Positions 39,401 to 51,520 are shown, counted from the stretch's first letter. The stretch: 64,000 nt of DNA from Lottia gigantea (GCF_000327385.1 NW_008707225.1:1628309-1692308), one strand, 5' to 3'. Program-made: numbers and translations. The notes: generated by a model not told the origin, from the letters alone.

Positions 39401-42400
39401 TTGGATATAAGCATGAGTGAAGGTCTTAGTAAAGCTATTTTAAATTCTCCAGAAATGATGAAATCTCTTCAGAATTTGGTGGAATTAAATCTTATGGATA
39501 ACAATCTTCAAACCATGGAAAGTAATACCATGAGACAGTTTCCTAATTTGAAAAAGATAAACCTTGTTGGAAACAGGTGGCATTGTGATCAAGAATTGAA
39601 ATGGCTGAAATCATGGATGAGTCTTAATGAAGATATGGTAGAGATGAAAGAAGATGTGACTTGTTCCACTCCACCAGAACTACATAATAAAAGAATCCTG
39701 GATTTGCAAAAATCACAGTTTGCTGGAATGACCACCAAAAAGACTAATGTCAATGCAGTTTCTACAATGAGACCAAAACTATTGACAACTTTCAAAAAAA
39801 CAGAAATGAAGACAACAAATATAACAACAACTGTACAAAATATTCTGACCACTCAGACACCACAATCCACAACAAATGATCAAACTCAAACAAATTCCAG
39901 CATCAAATTCACTACCATAAAGCAAACTCCACAAATCTCTTATACTACAGAGGATGACAAAAACAAGATGGCCGACATTGAACCAGTAATAGCAGAAGGA
40001 TATATATCCTACAATCTATCAGGAAATTTTAATCAATCAGATGATAGCATTTTACTGGATGATGATTTGACAGAAGTGAAAGCTGGATATAGTAATTATA
40101 ATTTAATTATCATTATCATAGCAACAACATTAACATTATTTGTTATACTGGTTATAATCATCATTATCATAATAATTTGTCGCAGACGCGAGAAAGTTGT
40201 GTATCATCGCGCTTTACAATATCATAAAGAAAATGGTGATGTGGTATTTTTTGTGGGTGATGTACCACAGTGTGTTGCTACATTGACTAAACCATCGCGT
40301 AAAGACTCGAGATCACGTTCTGAAAGGGGATCAACATCATCAAGACCCAATGAGGACATTACTAATGAACTAGATACTACAATGAAAATTTATAGTTTAG
40401 ATGAAGAATAAACTGACTTAAGTGTGTATATAAGTTTTTTGTGTATGATCAGAAATCAACAAATGCCAAATTTATTTTTATGTTTCTAGTGGAATTTTTA
40501 AGAAACAGTAATTAAATTAAAAATATTTATCACTACTTAAAATCTATCTTTTAAAGAGACTGCAAAAATGTTTTTCTTGTCTATGTATGTGTATCAAGGA
40601 CTGTCATTATCACTAAATGGTGGTAAAGTTTTTCTAAAATTAAGATAAATTAGATGATAAAAGCTATCTTTATGCGTCCCTGATACACATAAATAGCCAA
40701 TCAATATATTTTCAACTGTAAATTGAGATTTGTTAGTAATTTCTTATTTGAGTTTTCAAAAACTCAAAAGAAATAATCAATCAAATTTAATTTGTCCATT
40801 ATCCTTTTTGAACATTCATAGACTGGCAATAATAAAAAAATCTACAACTCTGATATCAAGAGTAGGCTTAATTATAGAAAGGAAGTACACTACTGGGAAC
40901 ATGTCAGTTACATTCAAATCAATCTCATTATTTTATATTCATCAAGTAGTAAGATCCTATTCTACTTATATATTAAATATAATATAGTTCAACAGAATGA
41001 CTCAATTTCTAAGCTGGCTTATTTCAATTATATGTTATAAACTAAACTTACAGAGGGAGTTTATGTCAGATTCAATATATCAAGAAATGTTTTTTCAGAT
41101 ACATTAATATTTGTTAACATGTTAAAGGGACATTATGTTTCTTCATAGGTCAAAAACATAATTGTACAGAATATGTCTTCTATGTATATGTCTTTATGAG
41201 GCCCAACACCAAACTTAGTTTAAGCTCTACTTAATTTTTAATTAACTCTTTATAAAAAATTTAGTTTGATCAAGAAAAAATACTTTCAGTTATTAATGTT
41301 TTTGAGAGAAAAAAAATTGCATACTGCCCTTTTAAATCATTTTATGTTTAGAAACAATTTAACCATTTAATGCTTTGTGAAATAAATGCCTTTTTAAAAA
41401 ATATGTGACCTGGATAACTAGACCATAGTAAGAACCATTGTTGAAACCATACAGAATTCTGATAGGCATCATTAACAATAATAGATCAATGAACCTACTT
41501 GGTAATGGAGACAGAAATACTTCTCTTATAGCCATAAATTCTTCTTCTGCTGAAATATCTGAGGCACCAAATTCATTTCTCTCTGGCCAAACTTCCCTAT
41601 AACAAGATAATAATACATTAGCATTAACATCACTATTTATTTCAAAATATATTATATTGTTATCCACAAACCAAGCTGCAGAGTGGCACTTTGTATTGTT
41701 GTTTATTCTGTTTCAGCTTCAACAATAAAATATTGGAGAATAAATCTTAATCACAAGCATACCTTGCTGCTCTAAATATAGCCAAAGCTTCACCAGGTTT
41801 TTTATCTCTTAATGTATCTTGAATACGAATCATAGCATCAACTCTGAAACAAGACATCAAAACATTTTTATCTACAGACACAGGTTGTTGGTTTTAATTC
41901 TCATTTTTATCAATAGCTATCACTATCTTGAAAACATTTCAATATATAGCAAACTGGACCATGTCTTTCAGAATATTGTATATTAACATACAAGCGTTAA
42001 CGTTATAAATTAACGATATAACATCAAAATGTTTTTCTTCAAGTTTAGTTGTACATGTTATAGACAAGCGATGGTATTTCTGCACATACACGTACAATGT
42101 AAACTATATAAATAAGGCATCCACTTTATTTCTATAGTAGTAAATCTTACAAGTTGTGATGAAAGTACTAAATGCACAGCTTATTATGATACTATTTCAA
42201 CTATTTGCATGTGAACAAATATTTTTTGCTTGTCAAAGTTGTACCTTTGCTGATCAACATCTACTTCTGAAGCAGCATCAAATGGTGAGATATCTGTTGG
42301 TATATCTTCTCTACCTTGTATCATAGCAGATAGATCACTAGATATCTCATCCCACATATCTTCTAATTCTATTTCACTAGGTCCAGTAGCTACAGAACTA

Positions 42401-45400
42401 GAGGATTTTTTCTCTATAATAAAAATATCAAATACATTTCATGACACATGGATAATAACATGGATATATTTATCTATAGATATGTAATGTATATATTAAT
42501 CTTTATCCTGGACAATTTCCTATGAGTCAGTGTTTATTACCACTTTTTCTCTCAGATAGGGTTGCCTCTACACCATTGTCAGATAACACCCCCTTCCCAA
42601 GATATGTCATGTCTCAAGAGAGATCAATCTTACCTTTAGGTTTCTTTTTCCTCTTTGTTTTTTTCTTCTGAACAACAAGAGTTCCCTTTTTACTCCAAGC
42701 TTCTAACATCTTAACAAATAGATGTGTACTCTCAATAAGATCTTTTAGATAAGCCCTGAAAACATACATTTTCAATTCTTTGTCACTATTTTAGTTGAAA
42801 AAAAATATGACTGATCAATAAAAACAAAATATAATGGAATCATAAGGCTTTTGTTCCTACCTTTCAGCTCATGAATTTTTCATGAATATATTAAATTCTT
42901 ATTACTTAGTTATTTTAAACAACAAGAAAATAAAAAAAACATACCTTGACATTTGACTCTCATTAAATTTTCTCAATAATGTAACAAATATATCTCTATA
43001 TTCCATCATATAGAATAAATTACCTACAAGATAATTTTGATGATGAGAACAAAATTAAATGTAAAATGTATGATGAACATATAATACAACATAACAACTG
43101 TTTCATTAGTCTCTCAGGTATATTTATCATGTAATTGAGTGGCTGATATATTTCATTATATCAAATTATTTCACTTACCTTTAATAACTTTAGAACTTTC
43201 CATTACTTGTGGATTACCAGATCTATCCATGGAATCTAATGTTAACATCAATTCTTGATAGGCTTTTAATGCTAAATGTGCTCTGAAAAATTATCAATAA
43301 TAACTATTGAATACAAATAGTTTTTATAACTCTGAAAATTGAATGAAATATCTCACTATTTTTCTGTTCCAGGTTGGACTAGTAAAAACTGGCCGTTGAA
43401 GACAATTCTGTCAAAACAGCAGCAAAAGCCTACTCTTTCATGCTTTCGAACTGTCAAGAGATCTTCAACAAGCACAAAACCACAGCATCCGATAATCATA
43501 CCATTTGAAAGACAAGGTGCTTTTTCTACGTCAATAAAGCCTGTCTATTGACATTATTGTTATATATCGCAGAAACATAATTTGTTGTAGTCTTTTGATC
43601 ATCTTCAAGTCTAGCTTCGTCTTCAACTTCTATTCATATCAAATGAATTCAAATATATCTATGACAGTAAATACACAAGGTGAATATAGAAACTAAATAC
43701 ATCGAAACCCACATACCTTCTTCCCCAAACTTTAGCCTCTTTTTTCTCTGTTATCATCATTTCATAATAATTTAATAGATTAGTATAGATATAATGAAAT
43801 GTTGTAGTTGACATGGTTTCACTTTAAAAGAAAAAAATATCAATTCAAATTACTTTTCAAGTCAATTTCTATAAACAAAAAGTAGTAAAATGTTCTTGTA
43901 ATTGCATATGTATGACTGAAAGTTGAAACTGTGCAAATTGGTGGCCTCAGTGTCCCTGAAAAACAAAAATTTAGAAACCATCCCTTTAAAATAATCACAA
44001 ACATATAAAGCTAAGAATTTAGATTGGCTGCACTCAGATATCTAAGATTTTCTTCTTACCTGACCAACTCCACACGTTTACTGTGAAATCTACAGAATTC
44101 CATAAAAAACCTGACAGACCATAAATAATATGTTTCATCATGATCTTGTGTTTTCTCTCGTACTAGGTTATCCTGTAAATAATATATTCTAAATCAAAAG
44201 GAGCAGTTAGATATCTTTATACAAACAAATTTTGTACTCTAATCATGTAATGTTTTTTACATTCATATGCTTATCTAAAGTGAAATTAATATTTGAGTCA
44301 AAAAGAGAGATTTATAAGTTTTTATGCAAACATTCTAATAATCATCTGGCTTATATAGTTTTGAATATTTCACCATTAAACAAAATTGCTGCCTCTGCAT
44401 TCGGAAATGTTGAGTGATGTTCATTTTATCTATCAATTTTACTGGTTTCCTCCAATTCAATATTAATCAATGGTAGATAACTACAAATTGTGAAAGTCTT
44501 AACGTTGTGGAAAGTATTTTTTTTATTTATTTATCCCTCCTATTCAGTGAGCTGGCTTCCTTTCTCATATATGTCACGTTTTTAAACTCAAGTTCAAGCC
44601 CATCCCTAAATGAGCTATCCAAATGAGGTTTTCCATCCGAAAAACACAAATCAGCGAAGGCAGCTCTTACCATATAGGTCTTTCTCTGATAATACATACA
44701 TGATCTCCAAACTAAGATCTGATGCAATGCATCAAAATCAACAAGAACATATTCTCAGAATCTTTAATAAAGGTAAAAAATCATGCCATTTACAACTCAC
44801 CTTAACAGCAAACATAATAGGATTATAACAATTTTCTAAAAACTGCACACAAAATTCTTTTAAACACAGACGTATACTTAATGTAGATCTACGACAAACT
44901 TCAGTATTTTTGATTGGCTGTCTATTTTTGGCTATTTTGGTTCGCCGTTTCTTATCGTTTAATGTAATGGCTTCAACATCTCCTTTAGCCTTGTGATAAA
45001 TCATCTCTCTTTCACTTATAGACTTTAGATTCTTAACAACATAGGTCCCACCAAATCTGGAATGTCTACAAAATATAACAATTCCTGAAATCAGGCACAT
45101 ACAACATCACATTTCAACGATAAATACTTTAGAATAACTTCTATTATTTTATCATTTCTAGATCAACTTTTGATAGGTTATTTGTGATGAAGCTTCAAAA
45201 TAAAGTTATATATTTTAAAAATGAACTATCCCAAAGAGTTTCAAAATGAACTGATTCATAAATCTTCGAGGTATTTATAAAGCTTTAAAATGAACTATTA
45301 TATAAAATATCAAAGTTGTAATATATCACTACCTTGAGCTCTGTTTTAAGAATTCTGCTCTTCTCTTAGCTCTTTCTTGTTCTCTAATCATTTCTAGTTC

Positions 45401-48400
45401 CCTAGAGAATAAATTCAAAAAATAAAACAATATCAATGTACACAGTAGAATACAATTTTAACAAGTGGTTGTCTAGCAAGATACGCCCACTTCCCTGATA
45501 CATTCTTAGTGTATCAAGAGCGGTCACCAATCTGGGTCAAATCGTACCAAAAATCACAGATAAAGTTGATTTAAACTAACACAAAATGTCATCAAATTCT
45601 GAAATTAACTGTCACCTCTATCGCATTTACAGGTAACATAAAATGTACAATCAAAATCTTAACAGTCTCTTATCGTATTCATGTACAAATTTTGACATCC
45701 CTTTTAGTAATTCAAGGGCCATAATTCAAATTCCATTCAATGAAAATCATTATCAATATAAATTGATTAAAATCAGATGAAAATTTCTCTATTGCATTAA
45801 CAAATTTTGATTTCAAGAGAAATAACTTAATATCTCATCATTATAAATGATAACACCGAATTTCACATAAATCAGATGAAAACTGAGGGGCGATAATTCA
45901 AAACCCACTAATCAAATTAAGTTTATTGCATATTTACAAATAACCAAGTGTTTGCGATAAATTTCAGGTTAAAAGAATTAGAAATTCCTATTAAAATTAT
46001 ATACACAATGATAAATAAATACCTTTCTTCAGCTTCTTTTTCTGATTTAGATTTTTTCACTCCAGCACTGGCCAATACTTCTGGTTTCTAGGTAGAAATA
46101 CAGAAAATAAAGTGAATAAACTATGATTTTAAAAAATTACAGAAAATCAAACTAAGATTTAATTGAATGTGGAGTGTCCTGGATCAATTTGACGCCAAAT
46201 TTCAATGTGAAAAGTGATGCTGATCACTAAAAGACAGTTGGTTTAAATTTAATGTTAGGTTAGGTAGACTGTTTTCCTTTAAGAGTTCATTACAAGTAAT
46301 CCTTGTAATACATTTAGAAGTATCACAGCACATTAAGAAACAACAGTTTTATGGATATAACCTTCTAATTATCATTTAAAGAGAACGTTTCATTACACAT
46401 ACAGGTAACAGGTGAAGACTGATTACATGTGTAGTAAAACTTAAGTTATCAGCAGTCACTATGAGTGGCCTTCTTTTATAATGTACTAACTTTGTTAATT
46501 GACCTATTATTATATATTCTCAATGCTCTACTATTTTGGTTTCATTGCTTAATAATGACAGAATCAAAATGTTGCATTAGTCATCCATTATAAAATCCAA
46601 CCTAGATAACTGTTTAGACTACTAACCTGTTCTCGAAACATTAGAGATATAATTTCTAATATATGCATACATAACTGTCTCTCATCATCAGCACTAGCAA
46701 TATACAATAACATATCTTCCATACCACTCACATGAAATACCCTACAAAATAAACACATTACTTTAAATGGTGATTCTAGTTTATATTTACTAATCAAGAG
46801 TTTTATAAAAGACACATGTCAAATAAAACACACATCAAAAGATAATATAAAGTAGATCTTATGTGCTAAAACAACCAAAACACAACAATATGAGCTCTTA
46901 CCAGATAACTTGATCATGTAAACTAGCATCATCATCTGTTCTCTGTAAAAGAAAAATATGAATTATCAAGCTTTAATGTTACTTATAAAATTTTCAACAA
47001 CCATAGAGAGCTTAAAATGATACGTAAATTACAATCATGGTATGACAGCCAATAGTTGTATTCCAAACAGACAAAAATTAAATCTTAAGTTTGAATTGTG
47101 CAGAAGTAGTAGACAATTAAACTGCTGTTTCATCTACACAAGGGCAAAGTTTTTTACCTTTTCCATGGAAGGATCTGGAGCTATATGTAAAACATTACGT
47201 AACAATATTAACATTCTCTCTAGAGTTAATTTATCTTCTTCTTGTCTGTGTTCCCAATCCTTTACAAATAAAAACATTCAATTCCATCTATAACAGTTCA
47301 CTAATGAAAACATTTACTGAATAAATCATGGATATAAATGATGATGAATTCTTTGAATTTCAAAGAAAATAAATTGCAAATAGACAATTTGGTCCAGCTC
47401 AAAAGAGATTGAAATTTAAACACAGATTTGCATCAGTCTGTGGAACTGTTAGGGTCAGAGTTTTTATAATCAAAATAGTGCAGCAAGTCTCTTATTCTCC
47501 AATGCTATATACTTTTTTCATTATCTTGATCTTTTCATTTCAATTAAACTTTTCGAAAAATTCTTTAATTTGAAAGAAAAAAACATACCAATTTCAAAAT
47601 ATCTCCAATCTTTTCAGTTAAAACAGCAAATAATTCTTCATCTACAAATGCCTTTAACAAATAATGTAAATTTTTCATTAGTTAACTTCATTTTATGATT
47701 TATTTCTTGACTATAAACACCATAAACATTCAAGAAATATTTCTGTGCAATGAACAATCATGAAAGTAAAAGTTCCATCTTAGACAAGAGCAAGATTCCA
47801 TTGTACAGATATTTTCAAACTTGATCATAACCTACCTCTTTATAGTTATACAGATGAGATTCAATTTCTAAATAATAATTTCTTAATGTCTTATCTTCTG
47901 GTATTTGGTTATTAAAACACAAATAAGCTGGTTGAGTTAGATTTACCAATAATCTGAAATATAATTATAGGTATTATATTAAAAACATATCTTGGTGTTT
48001 TACTTTTAGTTAGAGTATAAAACTGGACTAAGAGTTAAGACCCAAGAGAAAGTGTCTTTACTATTTCAATAATATCTGCAGCACCAAGTTTGCAGGGCAG
48101 AAAACTCAGCTAAGAAAACCATAGAGACAGTTCCTTGCAGTTGCCAGATCATTCTTTGTTTTCAGCTTGTCAATGATAATATCAACAGTGGAGGGCACTT
48201 TTGAAGGTCCTGGCCACGTATTCTCGAAACGATCTTAGCGCTAGGATGTCCTAGAATCAATGCTAAAAGAAAAGAACTTAGGAAATCCTAGCGCTAAAAT
48301 CGTTTCGAGAATACAGGGCCTGACGTCAATGTTAATAGAAATGTTATCCCATTGAATTTTTGTGGTTGATATTTTTGTTCTTCAAAATAGATGAAATCAT

Positions 48401-50305
48401 AAAAGGTTTCAAGATCAGGTGACTGGAATTTTGTGTTGATAAGATTAGCTATTTAGTTTTGTACTGATGAGTGTAGAAAACAAACTTTTACTGGCAGCCT
48501 AATTTCAATGCTAAACCATGCTTAATCAAGCTCCTGATAGCTTTTAAAGAAGTAGTCTTCTAAATATGTTTATGAGGAATTTTCAACACAACCTGAATGT
48601 CTTCAGTCCATAAGTGAGAAATTTCAAACATGCAGTATTTAAGAAGATATGAACAAACCGTAAAACAGTATCAAATAATACAGCATCATCTTTATAGTAC
48701 TTGATTAATTGTAGTAAATCATTCTGTACTATACCAGCATGTCCTAGTTGTCTTCTAATATCACATGTATCATCTTCTCTCTTTAAAAATCTTATCAAAT
48801 CTTTTACAGTTTCTAAAAAAGAGCCTTAACTATGAACCATCATGCATTGAGAAAATGAAATGAAAGAAATTTTTACGCCCTTGTCTTCTGCACCTTATCA
48901 GGCTAATGAAGACAAGCATGCCATGCAGTGTGCTATGAGGGAAATTTTGCCTACTTTTTTTTTTTTATTTCCAACCGTAGAAGGATTTTTAACATGCACA
49001 GCACACAGGGCCTTTCTTTATTGTCCCATGCAAATGAATGACTAGACACTTCCATGTCAGACCTAAACTTAAATGGGTTTTTAAGAACAAGGGCAATAAC
49101 TCATACTTAATATTTTATGATTTTTCTTATTTTCAATAGAGTTCATTCTTGGGTGATTATGAACACTCACACCAAGTTTCGTCTAAAACTGTTAAGAACT
49201 GTGCCTTCTGGAGCGTTTACCAGCTAAAAAACGTTTTCAAGAAGAAGGGCAATAACTTATACTAAATATTTTTCGATTCTTCTGATTTTCAATAGGGTTC
49301 ATCCTTGGATGTTAATGAACACTCACACCAAGTTTCATCAAAATCCATCGAGAATTGTGTCTTCTAGAGTGCTTACGAGACAAAAATTAAACACGTTTTA
49401 AAGAACAAGGGCAATAACTCATACAGTACTAAATATTTTTCGATTCCTCTGATTTTTCAACATGGTTCATCCTTGGGTGATTAGGAACACTCACTCCAAG
49501 TTGTGTCAAAATTTGTTTTGTTTAATTCAAATACAGTACTAAATATTTTTCGATTCTTCAGATTTTCAATAGGGTTTATCCTTGGGTGATAACGAACAAT
49601 CACACCAAGTTTCATCAAAATCCATCGAGTATTGTGCCTTCTAGAGTGCTTACAAGACAAAAATTAAACACGTTTTAAAGAACAAGGGCAATAACTCATA
49701 CAGTACTAAATATTTTTCCATTCCTCTGATTTTTCAACATGGTTCATCCTTGGGTGATTACGAACACTCACACCAACTTGTGTTTTGTTTAATTCATCTT
49801 GGTGAGCTTATTTAATCATTATGTGTAGAACAATGAGAGTGGTAGCACATAGTTAATAGTTTATTATTTCCTAATTCAGGCTGTCCAGCACTCATTGACG
49901 AAAAATAAGGGGTAATTGTAGTGCTAAAATTTATAAATTTTAGGGGGTTTGATTCACTTGCATCTGAGGCTATTCCAAACAGCACTCCTTGTTGACGACG
50001 TACAAAGATCGTCTGTCGAGTAGAAATACCAATAAAATAGGAATTGACATTAAAAAAACTGAACTTTCTTAGAATTTCCCCTTGATTTCAACATCTTTAA
50101 TGAATTTTGGGGCCGCTGCACGATCTGTCAATTGGCAAAAATATTGTCCTGTTGGATCAAATACATTTAATGTCATTAAAACTTCACTTTGACAAAAAAT
50201 AAGCTTGTTTCGCTTACCTAGACAATCTGGTTCTTTGATATATCTTTTTCCTTCTAAATAACCCAGAGCACTACAGGTTGCCTGAAGTTCAACATGCATC
50301 ACCAT
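30033..50305 (-). CDS. TIMELESS: TIMELESS (timeout-type replication fork protection protein), 1467 aa, 36 coding exons
   Basis: The start [20 protein letters not shown] and the next exon (ETVKDLIRF) match the human TIMELESS N-terminus. Reconstructed exon by exon, every junction phase agrees and the total is 4404 nt with a TGA at 30033-30035. Known role of the family: with TIPIN it stabilises stalled replication forks, supports checkpoint signalling and cohesion, and binds PARP1. It is nuclear. Shared stretches include [66 protein letters not shown] and [16 protein letters not shown]. Human TIMELESS is about 1208 residues; the excess here is an extra SANT-like repeat and a longer acidic/basic tail. 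It is of the timeout/TIMELESS type, not the insect circadian tim type, by its close match to the human protein. The AATAAA on the minus strand at about 29996-30001 may be its poly(A) signal. An intronless gene is nested in one intron. Confidence 0.97.
33672..35521 (-). CDS. TIMELESS: TIMELESS coding exons 23-27 (three SANT/Myb-like repeats)
   Basis: Exons: 35436-35521, 35135-35261, 34775-34851, 34119-34325, 33672-33812. Three modules of one kind follow each other. Each begins with a W-x-E-E-x-E-x-x-L-R-x-L-[FY] helix ([48 protein letters not shown]). Each then has a partner helix ending in a KSxxQVIxKLIxLxLI-like segment ([45 protein letters not shown]). Remembered human TIMELESS has two such modules (WSPEEEAHLRELY and WTGDQELELQRLFEE). 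The third is therefore an addition here or a loss in vertebrates. Confidence 0.9.
35776..42755 (-). CDS. TIMELESS: TIMELESS coding exons 15-22 (middle region)
   Basis: Exons: 42634-42755, 42245-42413, 41763-41843, 41499-41596, 36945-37001, 36642-36711, 36084-36291, 35776-35918. Exon 15 ends in a basic run ([12 protein letters not shown]), as in human. Exons 16-18 read [36 protein letters not shown] and [21 protein letters not shown] short acidic linker ([15 protein letters not shown]) then leads into [20 protein letters not shown] and MEILFWKSS. The intron between 41499 and 37001 is about 4.5 kb and holds the LRR gene on the opposite strand. Exon 22 uses the acceptor at 35918, which keeps phase; the AG further in does not. 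Confidence 0.93.
37090..37475. repeat. Dispersed 'tacgcccac' repeat with inverted ends, in TIMELESS intron 18
   Basis: The left end near 37097 reads ATACGCCCACTGGCAG; the right end near 37460 reads CCCAGTGGGCGAAT, its inverse. Inside are the phrases 'aagaacaagggcaataact' and 'caccaagtttcgtcaaaatcc' that also occur at 49076-49790 and 53215-54125. No frame is present. I associate this family with molluscan genomes from memory. Confidence 0.6.
38108..40411 (+). CDS. Intronless leucine-rich-repeat type I membrane protein (767 aa)
   Basis: One uninterrupted frame. Residues 1-17 are a signal peptide ([17 protein letters not shown]). A cysteine-rich LRRNT cap follows ([20 protein letters not shown]), then about 18 leucine-rich repeats, for example [19 protein letters not shown] and [11 protein letters not shown]. 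An LRRCT cap comes next ([15 protein letters not shown], with a further Cys at VTCSTPPE). Residues about 545-625 are Thr/Ser/Gln-rich and probably O-glycosylated. A membrane span rich in Ile lies at about 664-691, then RRREK and a 75-residue cytoplasmic tail with Ser/Arg clusters ending YSLDEE. There is no TIR or kinase domain, so this is an adhesion- or recognition-type LRR receptor rather than a Toll receptor. It lies antisense inside the TIMELESS intron between 41499 and 37001. Lack of introns suggests retroposition or a single-exon LRR lineage. The ligand is unknown. Confidence 0.93.
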   Translation: MKIILVLLCFCHLIYSAKTCPSNCQCHLTDKAVNCYKRELQFVPANIPLDTEILDLSSNDIANIDPTMFHNLTKLTDLVLNDNKISKLDPRTFQNLHKLEVIKLSQNFLSTIPEGLFDNLPMLKTLQLSNNYLTSFSAVFKIPNKLQNMDLNGNNIQVLKNPDFRMVPKLMELNLSQNKIVKIENYVFRPLSMLSTVSLNDNPLKNADRLLSKNRRLSYIDMSECQLTTVPRGLPDSIEHLKLIKNNITKIKPKDFRNKNYLKILALDENEIEFIAPNSFKSLQKLIQLWLNGNRLRKFPSPISPSVTNVYLAKNNITKLSAADFPRNSLMTELVLNENSIQSLQPKLFRNLQHLHRLMVNSNKITKLNGFTFYGLKNLQLLSLEHNLINTFEKNSFTGISSLYELNLASILLSNVTVKGNIFENFQNLKILDISMSEGLSKAILNSPEMMKSLQNLVELNLMDNNLQTMESNTMRQFPNLKKINLVGNRWHCDQELKWLKSWMSLNEDMVEMKEDVTCSTPPELHNKRILDLQKSQFAGMTTKKTNVNAVSTMRPKLLTTFKKTEMKTTNITTTVQNILTTQTPQSTTNDQTQTNSSIKFTTIKQTPQISYTTEDDKNKMADIEPVIAEGYISYNLSGNFNQSDDSILLDDDLTEVKAGYSNYNLIIIIIATTLTLFVILVIIIIIIIICRRREKVVYHRALQYHKENGDVVFFVGDVPQCVATLTKPSRKDSRSRSERGSTSSRPNEDITNELDTTMKIYSLDEE
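42945..50305 (-). CDS. TIMELESS: TIMELESS coding exons 1-14 (N-terminal helical core)
   Basis: Exons in transcript order: 50218-50305, 48659-48812, 47836-47953, 47589-47651, 47158-47259, 46902-46942, 46627-46741, 46023-46087, 45333-45401, 44801-45065, 44060-44172, 43717-43821, 43179-43282, 42945-43023. They encode residues 1 to about 493: the TIMELESS domain, an armadillo-like helical repeat fold in solved family members, including [20 protein letters not shown] and ISLMFREQ. The conserved RHSRFGG block and the TIPIN-side region lie here. The exon at 46902 is only 41 nt. Introns carry several repeats, listed separately. Confidence 0.93.
43367..43553 (+). other. Possible exon or retrocopy remnant inside a TIMELESS intron
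   Basis: After a plausible acceptor (TTTTTCTGTTCCAG) a plus-strand frame reads [20 protein letters not shown] and on to [15 protein letters not shown], then TGA at 43551. Base composition is less AT-rich than the flanks and the codons look ordinary. No homologue comes to mind, and no partner exon was found. It could be a terminal exon of an unseen plus-strand gene, a fragment of a retrocopy, or chance. Confidence 0.25.
44527..44727 (-). other. Coding-like fragment in a TIMELESS intron
   Basis: A 66-codon minus-strand frame ([19 protein letters not shown], then [20 protein letters not shown]) lies between the exons at 44801 and 44172. It has balanced amino-acid use for so AT-rich a region. 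No family is recognised. It may be a remnant of a mobile element or retrocopy, or chance. Confidence 0.2.
45465..45960. repeat. Dispersed 'tacgcccac' repeat in a TIMELESS intron
   Basis: It begins with GATACGCCCACTTCCCTGAT near 45479. It contains 'agggccataattcaaattcc' and, further on, a related 'ggggcgataattcaaaaccc', plus repeated 'aaatcagatgaaaa' stretches. It is the same broad type as the elements at 37090 and 54372. Non-coding. Confidence 0.5.
48206..48322. mobile_element. Short palindromic MITE, about 117 bp, in a TIMELESS intron
   Basis: GTATTCTCGAAACGATCTTA with GCGCTAGGAT is matched inversely by CCTAGCGCTAAAATCGTTTC with GAGAATAC. The arms are about 30 bp and nearly identical. They are bordered by GGTCCTGGCC on the left and the related inverse GGGCCTGACG on the right. 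It is non-coding, and the close arms suggest a recent copy. Confidence 0.7.
49076..49790. repeat. Tandem block of the 'caagggcaataactcata' repeat
   Basis: AAGAACAAGGGCAATAACTC, or a close variant, begins near 49082, 49242, 49410 and 49678. Each copy is followed by 'ggttcatccttgggtga', 'cactcacaccaagtttcatc' and 'attgtgccttctagagtgc'. The units are about 165-270 bp. They lie in the first TIMELESS intron and are non-coding. Confidence 0.8.
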
Positions 50306-51520
50306 TTTCCAATCTGTTTACACAATCCTCTCATTTCTCTATCGAACTGTAAAATTTGGTAGTGGTGAGTATGGTACCTTAAACTATTTCAGAATGGTAA
50401 TTTCTTTTTGCTATTATTATATATCAACTTCATCAATAAATATACATTATTAAGAAATTCAGCACATAGCGAAGTGCAATTTAAGTTAAAATGAGCACTT
50501 TTGCAATATAATATTTCCTTTGATCAAGACGATCTGCAAATCAAACCAAACTGTATTTTCTTCCGTGAGGATTATCTGTCAAATCTAGGAATATACTATG
50601 GAACTTTGGTTGAATTTTTCTTACTTCGTGTATTTATTACAATCTGATTTTATATTTAGAAAAAGGCACAAAACAGAAAGTGTTTTGGAATTGTCAGTAT
50701 TATTCTATTTATAGCTCTATGAACTTTGACACATCGCGCTACCTGGTGTAAGATGACGGCATAACTTCCCCTCAATGGCATAAATATACGAGTTGGTATT
50801 ACTTTGCGTCACTTGGTGTCATTAGCCGGCATAACCAGATTTTTGCGGAAACAGTGTAAATTTGCGAGTTGGTATTAATTCGAGACTTGATTCTAGTATC
50901 GTCGAATTTAGATTATAATCTTTCAACAGCTTGACTAATTCAAAATCTGTGAACTGCCCTTTTTGCGTTAATGGCGTTCCATAATATACCGAAACTTATG
51001 GTACCGGTATCTATAATCGTAAGGAATTAACGTTGTTGTTAACATTAACATCTTCCTTAAATCCACAAGTGGAACATATTGAAATGCTACCAAATTTCAA
51101 TGAAAAGCGAGCCAAATTTTAAATAGATTTGGTGTGATAAATTTTTCAATCTAAAGTTAACACAGGTCCATAGCCATATACAACACTGTAGTCCATGCAA
51201 TTGCTAATCATTAGCAATTCCTTTACGATCTTAAGCCTAGTATTAGCACTCTGTGGTAATATTTCAAATTTGAACCTTAAATACACTTTCATTCAGAATA
51301 TTACATGTGAATATGACCCATGGCATTTTATTGACACTGTGGAAACATAGTCCAACCATAGGTCATTGTCTTGGCAGTGTCGAAGCCCCATCCCTTGAAG
51401 TTCTGTCAATATTAATACAATATGGGCAATGTGGAGAAAATACTGTCAACTTCGTGGGCCTGGGTGTCAGATGACACTCATTTCATCTCCATTCAAGACC
51501 ATCTAAGACTTACTACAGTA
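50306..51520. other. Intergenic region upstream of TIMELESS
   Basis: No exon was recognised. The TIMELESS start codon has no TATA box close upstream on the minus strand. Two similar sentences ('cgcgctacctggtgtaagatgacggcataac' type, near 50735-50766, and 'cgtcacttggtgtcattagccggcataacc' type, near 50806-50833) hint at a small local duplication. Confidence 0.4.

Noticed and set aside
39589-39852. 87-residue frame antisense to the LRR gene
   Set aside because: It is a mirror of the Thr/Lys-rich segment of the nested gene, with no independent support.
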